Assembly (NCBI GenBank): GCA_031257565.1
Contig: JAIROL010000269.1
Span: 1-35,673 of the forward strand
DNA length: 35,673 bases
From: Tannerella sp.
Lineage (GTDB): Bacteria; Bacteroidota; Bacteroidia; Bacteroidales; Tannerellaceae
Reading direction: 5' to 3'
Shown: one piece after another, positions 1 through 7,176 of the stretch
Layout: the number at the start of each line of letters is the position of its first letter
How positions within the stretch are numbered: the first letter of the stretch is position 1
Translations under genes and position numbers: made by a program
The notes under the pieces: generated by a model
The model's database searches: none
Seen by the model: the letters and a program-made list of their open reading frames with translations, nothing else
What the model was told of the DNA's origin: nothing

Positions 1-60
1 AAGTTTTGATTTCTTCAGGATGTACAACAAACTGAATGTTGATTTTTTTACTCTGTTCAT
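1..60 (-). CDS. N-terminus of a tyrosine recombinase/phage integrase (partial, continues past left edge)
   Basis: Minus-strand ATG at 58-60 gives MNRVKKSTFSLLYILKKSKL, which resembles the start of the arm-binding domain of Bacteroidetes tyrosine integrases (STFSxLFYIKKxKL). Only 20 codons are visible. Confidence 0.55.
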   Translation of the reverse strand, partial: MNRVKKSTFSLLYILKKSKL

Positions 61-159
61 ACGCTTGAAAGTTTAATAAATTAATGATACAAAATTACTT
101 TTTCAAGCTCATATAAACGATACGCAAAATATTGAAAAACAGAGAAATAAAACCTGATT

Positions 160-193
160 CGTGGGACTTTTTCAGGCTTTGGAAAGTCCCACG
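160..193. other. Perfect 11-bp inverted repeat (hairpin)
   Basis: CGTGGGACTTT (160-170) / AAAGTCCCACG (183-193), 12-nt loop, directly upstream of the integrase-like start. Confidence 0.7.
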
Positions 194-252
194 ATTTAGA
201 CCGTGAGAGTTGCCCCAAAACGCTGTATTTTTCATAATTCGAGGGTAAAAAG

Positions 253-284
253 AAAGTCCTGAAAACTTTGATTTTCAGGACTTT
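253..284 (-). terminator. Intrinsic terminator for leftward transcription of the PIN operon
   Basis: 13-bp perfect stem AAAGTCCTGAAAA/TTTTCAGGACTTT with 6-nt loop. On the minus strand it is followed by CTTTTTACC (U-rich). Confidence 0.6.
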
Positions 285-410
285 ACTGTGTTTTACTTTG
301 ACTTTCTGCGGTATGGACGGGACTGTATAGATGCTTGTATTAATCGCATATCTACGCATGTATGTGCGAAAAAAATATTAACGGATAGGGGGTTCTGGTC
401 TCGCGAATCC

Positions 411-827
411 TCACCTCCTGTTATAAACAAAGTTCAATCCCTGGGAAACATAGTTCTTAAACGCATGGTCGGAAGATATGAGCGGTATTTTGTCTGATAT
501 CGCCTGGGCGATGATGGCGTGGTCGTTCATGTCCTTGTGTCCCTCTGCAATTTGTAATTGAGCATATTTAGAAAAATGATGCTCGTTAAAGAAGATTGTT
601 TCAATACCTGATTGTTTTAATTCGTCCAATAAGTTGTTTTCAGACTTATATCGAAGATATTTCATTTTCCCAATTCTAAACAATAAAATCAATTCCATAA
701 TGGCTACCGATCCGGCATAAAGAATTGTCGAGCAATCCGTTAATATATTCGATACATTCAAAGCTATTTCATCCGAGTTTTTAGATAAAATAAAAATCAG
801 CATGTTTGTATCCAGATAGTATCGCAT
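411..827 (-). CDS. PIN-domain protein, VapC-like toxin
   Basis: MRYYLDTNMLIFIL start, later acidic residues (VAIMEL, DMNDHAIIAQAI, SSDHAF) typical of PIN domains. Confidence 0.8.
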   Translation of the reverse strand: MRYYLDTNMLIFILSKNSDEIALNVSNILTDCSTILYAGSVAIMELILLFRIGKMKYLRYKSENNLLDELKQSGIETIFFNEHHFSKYAQLQIAEGHKDMNDHAIIAQAISDKIPLISSDHAFKNYVSQGLNFVYNRR

Positions 828-833
828 ATCAAA

Positions 834-995
834 TTATTTAAGGACAGCTCGCATGTCGACTATCTCGCAAATCGGATCATACGATTCCCACCAAATTGCA
901 AACTTCGACTTCATTACTCCCTTTGTCTCGTCTTTTTTAATGCTGCCTTTCGCCGCCTTTTTTGTTGTTTCTTTTGTCGTTTCTTTTCTTTTCAT
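834..995 (-). CDS. Putative antitoxin partner of the PIN toxin (53 aa, below ORF-track cutoff)
   Basis: Minus-strand ORF MKRKETTKETTKKAAKGSIKKDETKGVMKSKFAIWWESYDPICEIVDMRAVLK, stop 6 nt before the toxin start. Confidence 0.6.
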   Translation of the reverse strand: MKRKETTKETTKKAAKGSIKKDETKGVMKSKFAIWWESYDPICEIVDMRAVLK

Positions 996-1084
996 GTCTG
1001 TATAATTTTATCCTTATCTACGCCACAAAGATATATATAAATATATAAACAAACAAAAAAGAGCGAACATGAAAAAATGAAAAA

Positions 1085-1190
1085 AGTTACCAAATCGGTA
1101 ACCGGAATAAAAATAGTCTAAGGGTAGAAGTTGGCCGTTTTTGAGCTATCTCTTTAGTAAGTTGTAATCGGTTACTAAATCGGTAACCGG
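1085..1190. promoter_or_regulatory. Two imperfect inverted-repeat operator-like sites (GTTACCAAATCGGTAACCGG and CGGTTACTAAATCGGTAACCGG)
   Basis: Direct reading; a related half site AAAATCGGTAACCGGAATAA recurs at 12861-12880. Confidence 0.5.
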
Positions 1191-1312
1191 ACAATAAAAT
1201 AGGATGATTGACATTTTTTACTGGAAAACGCAATTTTTTTACGGGAAAACGCAATTTTTTTGTGGTAAAACGTATATTTGCGATCTATTAATCGCTTAAA
1301 AAAAGTATAACA

Positions 1313-1477
1313 ATGAACGAAAGTAAAGAAAGAATTGATTATCTCTTTAGTAAAGAGGCAATTGAATATGTCGAAAAGGTAAGCAACCTGTTAGACGGCA
1401 TTATTTTGAGACTGGAAAAGGCGCTGGAACTGAAAGAACGGTTATTCGCGGGCTGCAATACGAAGAATATCCAATAA
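1313..1477 (+). CDS. Small hypothetical protein (54 aa)
   Basis: MNESKERIDYLFSKEAIEYVEKVSNLLDGIILRLEKALELKERLFAGCNTKNIQ; preceded by TATATTTG at 1273-1280. Confidence 0.5.
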   Translation: MNESKERIDYLFSKEAIEYVEKVSNLLDGIILRLEKALELKERLFAGCNTKNIQ

Positions 1478-1489
1478 TAAACACAATTT

Positions 1490-1738
1490 ATGTCTGCATT
1501 TGAAAAGATAAACGGTATTAGGCAGATAGACCCTCAATCATTGATTGAGTTGTCATTGTCTTTTGCTAGGGAAGAAGGAATGAACCAGCGGGAAACGGCA
1601 AAGCATATATGCCGTGAATTACGTGATTTTATGCAGGAAACGAATACAGTCATAACGGCCAGAGAATTTAGCGAATGTTACTCGAATTTTGTTTCATTTG
1701 AAGAAAAATTCAGACAAACTTGTAATAGTGTTCAATAA
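1490..1738 (+). CDS. Hypothetical protein
   Basis: 82-aa ORF 12 nt after the preceding small ORF; same strand. Confidence 0.5.
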   Translation: MSAFEKINGIRQIDPQSLIELSLSFAREEGMNQRETAKHICRELRDFMQETNTVITAREFSECYSNFVSFEEKFRQTCNSVQ

Positions 1739-1787
1739 GCATGCTTTAAAACGGTTATTATGAAGAAAGAGCAAAAAATTAATATGC

Positions 1788-2294
1788 TTAATTGTTTATA
1801 AATATGAATATTGTGATAAATATTGTGCCAATAATTAAAAGGGCGGCGGAAAACCAGTTAAGGTAGTCTACTTTTCTATTGATGGAGTGTACCATATCAT
1901 TTGGGTCTTTTTCCGGCTTAACGCCATTTTTAAGGGCTTCCTCTAATTTTATAGAAAGGCCTCTCATCCACTTTTTTCCGATAAGATAAGATAGCAGGTT
2001 TGATAACAATGAAGTAATCACAAAAGCAGCTCCAATCGCTCCAATAGGTTTGCTGTTAAAAGTCATTTTATTTAAGATGATATCTATAAAAAATAATACA
2101 ATGCCGCCGGCTGCAATATAAGTAATCTTTGTTTCAAATCTATCCTCGTCTTTAAATAAAGATTCAAATATATTATCGTATAGATCGGATAAACGCTTTT
2201 TGTCTTCGGGGGTTAGTCTGCCCGTTTCTGATACCTCTGATTTTGTTTCGATATATCCTGTATTTTCTTTCTTCGGTATATATTCCTTTTCCAT
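1788..2294 (-). CDS. Membrane protein with about three TM segments
   Basis: 168 aa; hydrophobic blocks YIAAGGIVLFFIDIIL, IGAIGAAFVITSLLSNLLSYLI, WFSAALLIIGTIFITIFIFI. Confidence 0.65.
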   Translation of the reverse strand: MEKEYIPKKENTGYIETKSEVSETGRLTPEDKKRLSDLYDNIFESLFKDEDRFETKITYIAAGGIVLFFIDIILNKMTFNSKPIGAIGAAFVITSLLSNLLSYLIGKKWMRGLSIKLEEALKNGVKPEKDPNDMVHSINRKVDYLNWFSAALLIIGTIFITIFIFINN

Positions 2295-2385
2295 AACAAA
2301 CTCACTTCCTCATTTTCGTAATTTAAATTATTGATAACTGTTACAAAGTTACTATGTTTCCGTTTATTTATTCAATTATCATGAA
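2126..2385. repeat. 260-bp direct repeat, copy A (promoter plus 5' part of the 168-aa membrane gene)
   Basis: Aligns without gaps (offset 1277) to 3403-3662, roughly 95% identical by eye. Confidence 0.9.
2344..2375 (-). promoter_or_regulatory. Bacteroidetes-type promoter for the 168-aa membrane gene
   Basis: Minus strand TTG (2373-2375) - 21 nt - TAACTTTG (2344-2351); preserved in repeat copy B. Confidence 0.6.
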
Positions 2386-2388
2386 GAT

Positions 2389-2586
2389 TTATTTTCTTAT
2401 TTCTTCGTAAGGATATAATAGTTCCGGTTGGTCTGCATTATTTTTAATGTGATCAAGCACGTGCGCGTCGATTTTAATAGCATTGTAACCGACGGGAGAT
2501 TTTAAGACTACGCCATCAAAGCTGGTGCATCTGCTTAATGCAACATAAACCTGTCCGGGAGCGAAAGACTTTCCCAAAAACGCCAA
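2389..2586 (-). pseudogene. C-terminal remnant of a PIF1/RecD-like helicase
   Basis: KSFAPGQVYVALSRCTSFDGVVLKSPV matches the C-terminal VALSRC helicase signature; no N-terminal motifs; TTG start right after the upstream stop. Confidence 0.6.
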
Positions 2587-2988
2587 TCATTCCTGTGTCA
2601 ATATGTCTGTTGAATCCTCTTTTAATTTTAGGACGTTTTGGGGAATTTCAAATCCCATTTTTCTATAAACGGGTTCGTAGGCGTTTATAATGTTTTCAAC
2701 ATTTCGGTATTGGCGTTTTCCCTTAAATGTTATTAGTCTTTTTATTAGTGCTTCGTTCAATAAATTATGCGCTGCCTGCATATCTCCTTTGTAGTAAGCG
2801 ATTCTTACTTTATCATAGCTATTATCCCATTTCAATACTTTTTCTTTTATTCTCTTAATATTATTAGTTATAATCCAAATCTTAAAGAAAAGGATTATAT
2901 GCAATATGCCTGCAATTATGCCTGCAATTATGATTGCCGTTGTTTCCATTATTGCCGTTGTTTCCATTATGGTTGCCGTTGTTTCCAT
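2587..2988 (-). CDS. Single-pass membrane protein with repetitive N-terminus
   Basis: METTATIMETTAIMETTAIIIAGIIAGILHIILFFKIWII; ~18-21 bp tandem repeats at the 5' end. Confidence 0.5.
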   Translation of the reverse strand: METTATIMETTAIMETTAIIIAGIIAGILHIILFFKIWIITNNIKRIKEKVLKWDNSYDKVRIAYYKGDMQAAHNLLNEALIKRLITFKGKRQYRNVENIINAYEPVYRKMGFEIPQNVLKLKEDSTDILTQE

Positions 2989-3026
2989 ATAAAAAATTTA
3001 ATTTGTTAATATAATTATTTCAATGT

Positions 3027-3392
3027 TTATTTCTTCATTAGTATTTGTATAGTTCGCTCCTTTTCTTGCAACATCTCACGGAGGAGCTTCAATTCCCTTT
3101 TCGCAGTTTCCAATTCACTCTGACAACTTGATATGTTCGCATTGCCGTATACGGACATCGCGCTTATATCCCCTTTTACCTGCTGGGTAATTGGAGATGA
3201 CGGGGTATCGTCAAAAAAATACCCAATAGGGACATTAAATATAGACGATATTTTCTATAGATCATTCGCTTGTATTTTGTTAGCGTTTATACATCTGTGC
3301 AAATTCGCTTCACTCATGTCAATATCCTTTGCTAACCTCTTTAATCCTCCGGCTCTATTTTCTGCAAGTTCTTTTATCTTCAATATATTCAT
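3027..3392 (-). pseudogene. XRE-type HTH repressor relic with an in-frame TAG at codon 46 (3255-3257)
   Basis: Frame reads MNILKIKELAENRAGGLKRLAKDIDMSEANLHRCINANKIQANDL*KISSIFNVPIGYFFDDTPSSPITQQVKGDISAMSVYGNANISSCQSELETAKRELKLLREMLQEKERTIQILMKK, parallel to the intact repressor at 4696-5073. Confidence 0.75.
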
Positions 3393-3394
3393 AA

Positions 3395-3571
3395 TCAGCT
3401 ATTCTTTGTTTCAAATCTACCCTCATCTTTAAATAAAGATTCAAATATATTATCGTATAGATCGGATAAACGCGTTTTGTCTTCGGGGGTTAGTCTGCCT
3501 GTTTCTGATACCTCTGATTTTGTTTCGATATATCCTGTATTTTCTTTCTTCGGTATATATTCTTTTCCCAT
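3395..3571 (-). pseudogene. Truncated 58-aa copy of the N-terminus of the 168-aa membrane protein
   Basis: MGKEYIPKKENTGYIETKSEVSETGRLTPEDKTRLSDLYDNIFESLFKDEGRFETKNS*; stops where homology to copy A ends. Confidence 0.75.
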
Positions 3572-3662
3572 AATAAACTCACTTCCTCATTTTTATAATT
3601 TAAATTATTGATAATTGTTACAAAGTTATTATGTTTCCGTTTATTTATTCAATTATTATGAA
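3403..3662. repeat. 260-bp direct repeat, copy B
   Basis: See copy A at 2126-2385. Confidence 0.9.
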
Positions 3663-3680
3663 AAAAGAGCAAAAAAACTT

Positions 3681-4709
3681 TTAGTTTTTAAAAAGTGATC
3701 TAATTCTGTCTATATCTTCTAATTGGCTAAAGTTTTCTTTGTAAAGAATTTTTTTTAGTTCAATCATTTCAGAAAACTCAAAGCCTTTTATTTTTTCCAT
3801 AAATTCGTATTCATCTTCAACAATTTTTTTCCACGATACCGCATTTATATCAATATGTGATAGAGTATAAATTATATCCCTGCATTTTTTTCGATCATTA
3901 TAAATGTTTTCTATCTGATTTTTGAAGTCTCTTATTTTTTTATTTGCAAGAATCTGGCAATCAAGATTCTCTAAGCAATATTTAATTAAACCCAATTTTG
4001 CTTTTTGAAATGGTTTTTTATTCGAGCGTAGCGCATTTCTTATTGTTACAATTAGCTCATCTATTACAAGATCGCTACCAACCTCGTTCGCATCAAAAAT
4101 TGCATAAGATAGATGTTCTACTACCGCATCCATGTTAGGAGAATATAAATTAGCAGAAGATACCGCTCGTATTTCTATATTAAATCTTGCGGAACTTATT
4201 TTTTTATCATTAGAAACATCTAAGTACTTTATTTTTTTGTCAAAATCGGCGTTTAGCCTTATCATTTCAGACATAAACTTCCCCTCAATGTCTTTTATAT
4301 GCGCATAATTGCCAATTACTATGAATGTAGCAAGTATGCCAACAAAACCCAATATTAAGGCAATGTTATTAGGCTCTATCACTTGATTAATAGAAAAGAA
4401 AATGTTTGCGCCTAATAGAATAATTATTATTCCGATTAGAAACCAATGGCTTTTAAGCAACAAATAAAAAAAATTATTCAGTCCTTTTGGCTCATTTATT
4501 AGGTTCTCCAACACTATTAGTCTTTTTCCTATCCTAATTAATGAACTATTTATGATTTCTATTTGCCTGTTATCCAGATTTTTTTGCTCATTTATTAGGT
4601 TTTCCAATGCGGAAATCCTATCGGCAACGCTTTTGACGGTGTTTTTCTTTTCTGTTATAGTGGCTTTATTTTTACAGCCAAAAAGCTGATTGATACTATT
4701 TTTCTTCAT
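3681..4709 (-). CDS. Coiled-coil membrane protein with two TM helices, co-transcribed with the repressor
   Basis: 342 aa; repeated ALENLINEQK/VLENLINEPK segments, TM blocks WFLIGIIIILLGANIFFSI and IALILGFVGILATFIVIG; start overlaps the repressor stop. Confidence 0.65.
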   Translation of the reverse strand: MKKNSINQLFGCKNKATITEKKNTVKSVADRISALENLINEQKNLDNRQIEIINSSLIRIGKRLIVLENLINEPKGLNNFFYLLLKSHWFLIGIIIILLGANIFFSINQVIEPNNIALILGFVGILATFIVIGNYAHIKDIEGKFMSEMIRLNADFDKKIKYLDVSNDKKISSARFNIEIRAVSSANLYSPNMDAVVEHLSYAIFDANEVGSDLVIDELIVTIRNALRSNKKPFQKAKLGLIKYCLENLDCQILANKKIRDFKNQIENIYNDRKKCRDIIYTLSHIDINAVSWKKIVEDEYEFMEKIKGFEFSEMIELKKILYKENFSQLEDIDRIRSLFKN

Positions 4710-5073
4710 AACACAACTGTTTTTTAAGTATTCTGATAATATCCTCTTTGTCTTCTAATATTTTTTTTAAATATTCTATCTCTTTGTTTTTAGATTCTAT
4801 ATTCCCAGATAAGGAATCTCCATAGATGGATGCTGCATTACTATTCCCTCCTTTCTGCGTAATATGATTTTCATTACTGGCGTCTTCGTCAAAAAAAACA
4901 CTAACAGGAACATCTAATACTTTTGCTATTCTTTCAAGCGTAGAGATGCTTGTTGATCCATTCTTAATCATTTTATGAATAGAAATATCACTCATTCCGA
5001 CCTTGCCGGCAAGGTCCCTAATCGTTATGCCTTTCCTCTCTACTAAATCTCTAATAATTAATAAATTAGCCAT
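4696..5073 (-). CDS. XRE-family HTH transcriptional repressor (prophage-repressor-like)
   Basis: GITIRDLAGKVGMSDISIHKMIKNGSTSISTLERIAKVLDVPVSVFF helix-turn-helix; divergent from the early genes. Confidence 0.85.
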   Translation of the reverse strand: MANLLIIRDLVERKGITIRDLAGKVGMSDISIHKMIKNGSTSISTLERIAKVLDVPVSVFFDEDASNENHITQKGGNSNAASIYGDSLSGNIESKNKEIEYLKKILEDKEDIIRILKKQLCYEEK

Positions 5074-5120
5074 ATAAACAAAACTTTATTTATATATTTA
5101 TATATTTTTAACTATAAAAA

Positions 5121-5153
5121 TTTGACACAAACTAAACTATTATGCTATATTTG
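5121..5153 (+). promoter_or_regulatory. Rightward early promoter, Bacteroidetes type
   Basis: TTTG (5121-5124) - 21 nt - TATATTTG (5146-5153), 52 nt before the 5205 ATG. Confidence 0.65.
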
Positions 5154-5204
5154 CCCCATAAATATATAAACAAATAAATACACAAACAAATAAAGGAGTA
5201 AAAA

Positions 5205-5405
5205 ATGAAAAAAAGAAAAAGTATTAGGGGGATGATATCCGGGCTGGAGCCGGAAGAAAGCGTAGTATTCAAGGGTGGAGATTATCGTTTATCATCAATA
5301 AGGAATACCGCGTCGAGCGTGAGCGCGGAAACCAGGAAAAACAGGATGTTCTCAGTCTCTATCTCTTACGAGAAAAACCTAATAAGGGTAACCAGGTCCA
5401 AGTGA
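5205..5405 (+). CDS. Small basic, probably DNA-binding early phage protein
   Basis: 66 aa; RBS-like AAAGGAG upstream; first gene of the rightward operon. Confidence 0.6.
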   Translation: MKKRKSIRGMISGLEPEESVVFKGGDYRLSSIRNTASSVSAETRKNRMFSVSISYEKNLIRVTRSK

Positions 5406-5550
5406 AAATCCGGTTTAGCTCCCTCACCGCCCAAAACGAAGAACAGGTAATTCGCCTGTTTAAGCATTTAGGCATTTATGACAAGGTAATATAAAAATAA
5501 AGACAATGAAACAAAAAACAAAATACGAATCAATGTAATACTATAAAACC

Positions 5551-6205
5551 GAATCCGGGTTAGCCCCTACACCGCCGGATGAGGTAAAAAAATAATTGGT
5601 GATTAGGTTGCGGCATCGAGCCTGGGATGCCGCGTAATTGCAAAGAAGTGGAATAAGGCGTTACTTCCACGAGTGGTCAGGTGTTTTGTGCAAACCTGCG
5701 GCGTTGATAGCAGTAATGTTATTTAACGGCAAGACTTGGTTTAAAGTCGAAGTAGCGAATCGGCAACCATCGCAGGCTAAGAAGCGGTAGCAATATCGTG
5801 AATAGCAGATTCAGTGCACAAAAAATTGAAATCAAAGGATAATTATCTAAGGTCACGTGCCCTCACGATGCGGTGAGCTGGAGGCGGTAATGGCCATAAG
5901 ACTGCATGCAGGGATGTGATAATGAATCCGCAATTATACTCGAAGGCTCAAGCGGGCGCGACGCGGGGAAATTGTACAGGCAGGCTTGCATCAAAACCTG
6001 TTGATTTGAGGGATAAAACGGCATATAACCGAAGTATGAATCACTTCGGCGTGGCAAGGCGGGGTTGATAGCCCGATACGGAAAGACCGGGCGATCCCTT
6101 ATCAGGATGAAGTTTTGGCGGTTTTAAAGATGCATAGAAGAAAGAAAACCGTTGGTGTGGAGATTAACTGGCCACTGTGAAAGTACCGGAAAACTTTCTT
6201 TTTAA
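5551..6205 (+). ncRNA. Candidate large structured non-coding RNA (~650 nt), family not determined
   Basis: No substantial plus-strand ORF. Many complementary helices, e.g. ATCCGG/CCGGAT (5553-5558/5575-5580), GCGGCATC/GATGCCGC (5610-5617/5626-5633), GTGGAATAA/TTA-C-TTCCAC (5648-5670), CTCAC/GTGAG (5862-5866/5873-5877), CCGAAGT/ACTTCGG (6029-6035/6043-6049), GCCCG/CGGGC (6071-6075/6088-6092), enclosing TGAGGGAT/ATCCCTTA (6007-6014/6094-6101), CGGTTTT/AAAACCG (6119-6125/6145-6151). Ends in GAAAGT-ACCGGAAA-ACTTTC-TTTTT. Confidence 0.6.
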
Positions 6206-6235
6206 CGCAATTTAAATCACAAAAATTATGAAAAC
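6179..6235. repeat. 57-bp perfect direct repeat, copy 1 (hairpin/T-run + leader + ATGAAAAC)
   Basis: GAAAGTACCGGAAAACTTTCTTTTTAACGCAATTTAAATCACAAAAATTATGAAAAC, identical at 6555-6611. Confidence 0.95.
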
Positions 6236-6581
6236 GAAAGCAATCGGCAGCATAGAGAATACCGCTGAATTTTGGAATAGGTACTACAGTAGTCCCGCAG
6301 TCATTCTGCGGGATGCGATGATGGCGAACATCAATAGCTCGATACGATATCCAAATTATGACGACGACGACAATTGTACAGTCGAGGTATTTCTCGTCAG
6401 CCTCGGCGTTGAATCATGTTATAAAGCTATGGCGGCTGCCAAGATCGTTGTTAGTGAGTTGAACTCCATTTCCGGAAAGATGTTTTATCTGGAAACGGCG
6501 TTTACTACACATGGTAGCCTTGCAATATCCATAAAGGAATATCCCACATACCCCGAAAGTACCGGAAAACTTTCTTTTTAA
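6228..6581 (+). CDS. Hypothetical protein, paralog of 7173-7547
   Basis: 117 aa; shares FW..YYSSPA, CTVEV, SCYKAxAAA, LNSIS, SISIKE-like motifs with the 124-aa ORF. Confidence 0.75.
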   Translation: MKTKAIGSIENTAEFWNRYYSSPAVILRDAMMANINSSIRYPNYDDDDNCTVEVFLVSLGVESCYKAMAAAKIVVSELNSISGKMFYLETAFTTHGSLAISIKEYPTYPESTGKLSF

Positions 6582-6611
6582 CGCAATTTAAATCACAAAA
6601 ATTATGAAAAC
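6555..6611. repeat. 57-bp perfect direct repeat, copy 2
   Basis: Identical to 6179-6235; encodes the C-terminus of the 117-aa protein and the leader/start of the next gene. Confidence 0.95.
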
Positions 6612-7176
6612 AGAAAAGTATCAGGAACTTTACAAAAAAGATTACGATGCCTATAAGCATGGCGATCGTAATTTGCTGGCAATATCTCTGGCAACCCGTT
6701 ACGACGGGATGACGGGGGATGACATTGAAGACCTCCTGACGGGAGCATTCAATTTGACGGCGACTACTTACAGGCGTTTGATGAGACATCCCAACGCTGG
6801 GGCCAAACTCGTTAAAAGGCTTGCGGCGGACGGCAAATTCCTTGCGACTAAATGCGATGCAAGCCGTTGGTGCGAAGCCACGCCGGCAGAACTCGACGTT
6901 GCGGCAAGGTGGTGCGTCGAGAATGATTGTACGTATGTTATGGCTGAATTTGCGGAGCATCCCGCCACATCGTCTAAGACTCTTAAGTGCCTGTACAAAA
7001 ACTGCGAAGATAGAGACTGGCTTTGGGACATATTGTTAAATAATCCGGCCACGCCGCACGATGTCGTTACGGATATTGAAAAAAGAATAAGTATGGTAAT
7101 GCTTAATCAAAAAAGAAGAATTAAAAAACGCCTAACAAGGCCATTCAATAATAAAACTAAAACAATAAAATCATGA
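6604..7176 (+). CDS. Hypothetical helical-repeat protein (variant-leucine-rich-repeat-like)
   Basis: Repeated LMRHPNAGAKLVKRLA / FAEHPATSSKTLKCLY / LLNNPATPHDVVTDI units. Confidence 0.6.
   Translation: MKTEKYQELYKKDYDAYKHGDRNLLAISLATRYDGMTGDDIEDLLTGAFNLTATTYRRLMRHPNAGAKLVKRLAADGKFLATKCDASRWCEATPAELDVAARWCVENDCTYVMAEFAEHPATSSKTLKCLYKNCEDRDWLWDILLNNPATPHDVVTDIEKRISMVMLNQKRRIKKRLTRPFNNKTKTIKS

Noticed and set aside
81-359. Minus-strand 92-aa ORF upstream of the integrase
   Set aside because: Spans two hairpins/terminator, composition not protein-like; likely non-coding.
3255-3257. Genome-wide amber recoding (as in some crAss-like phages)
   Set aside because: TAG is used as an ordinary stop elsewhere (PP-loop gene ending 10228, tail protein ending 24424), so the TAG in the repressor relic is better read as a nonsense mutation.
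5863-6057. Minus-strand 64-aa ORF inside the structured region
   Set aside because: No protein-like features, wrong strand for the operon, and it lies across several RNA helices; most likely spurious.
5551-6205. Group II intron, tmRNA or RNase P identity for the structured RNA
   Set aside because: No recognisable domain V sequence, no intron-encoded protein, and no tmRNA/RNase P signature motifs by eye. Needs covariance-model confirmation.
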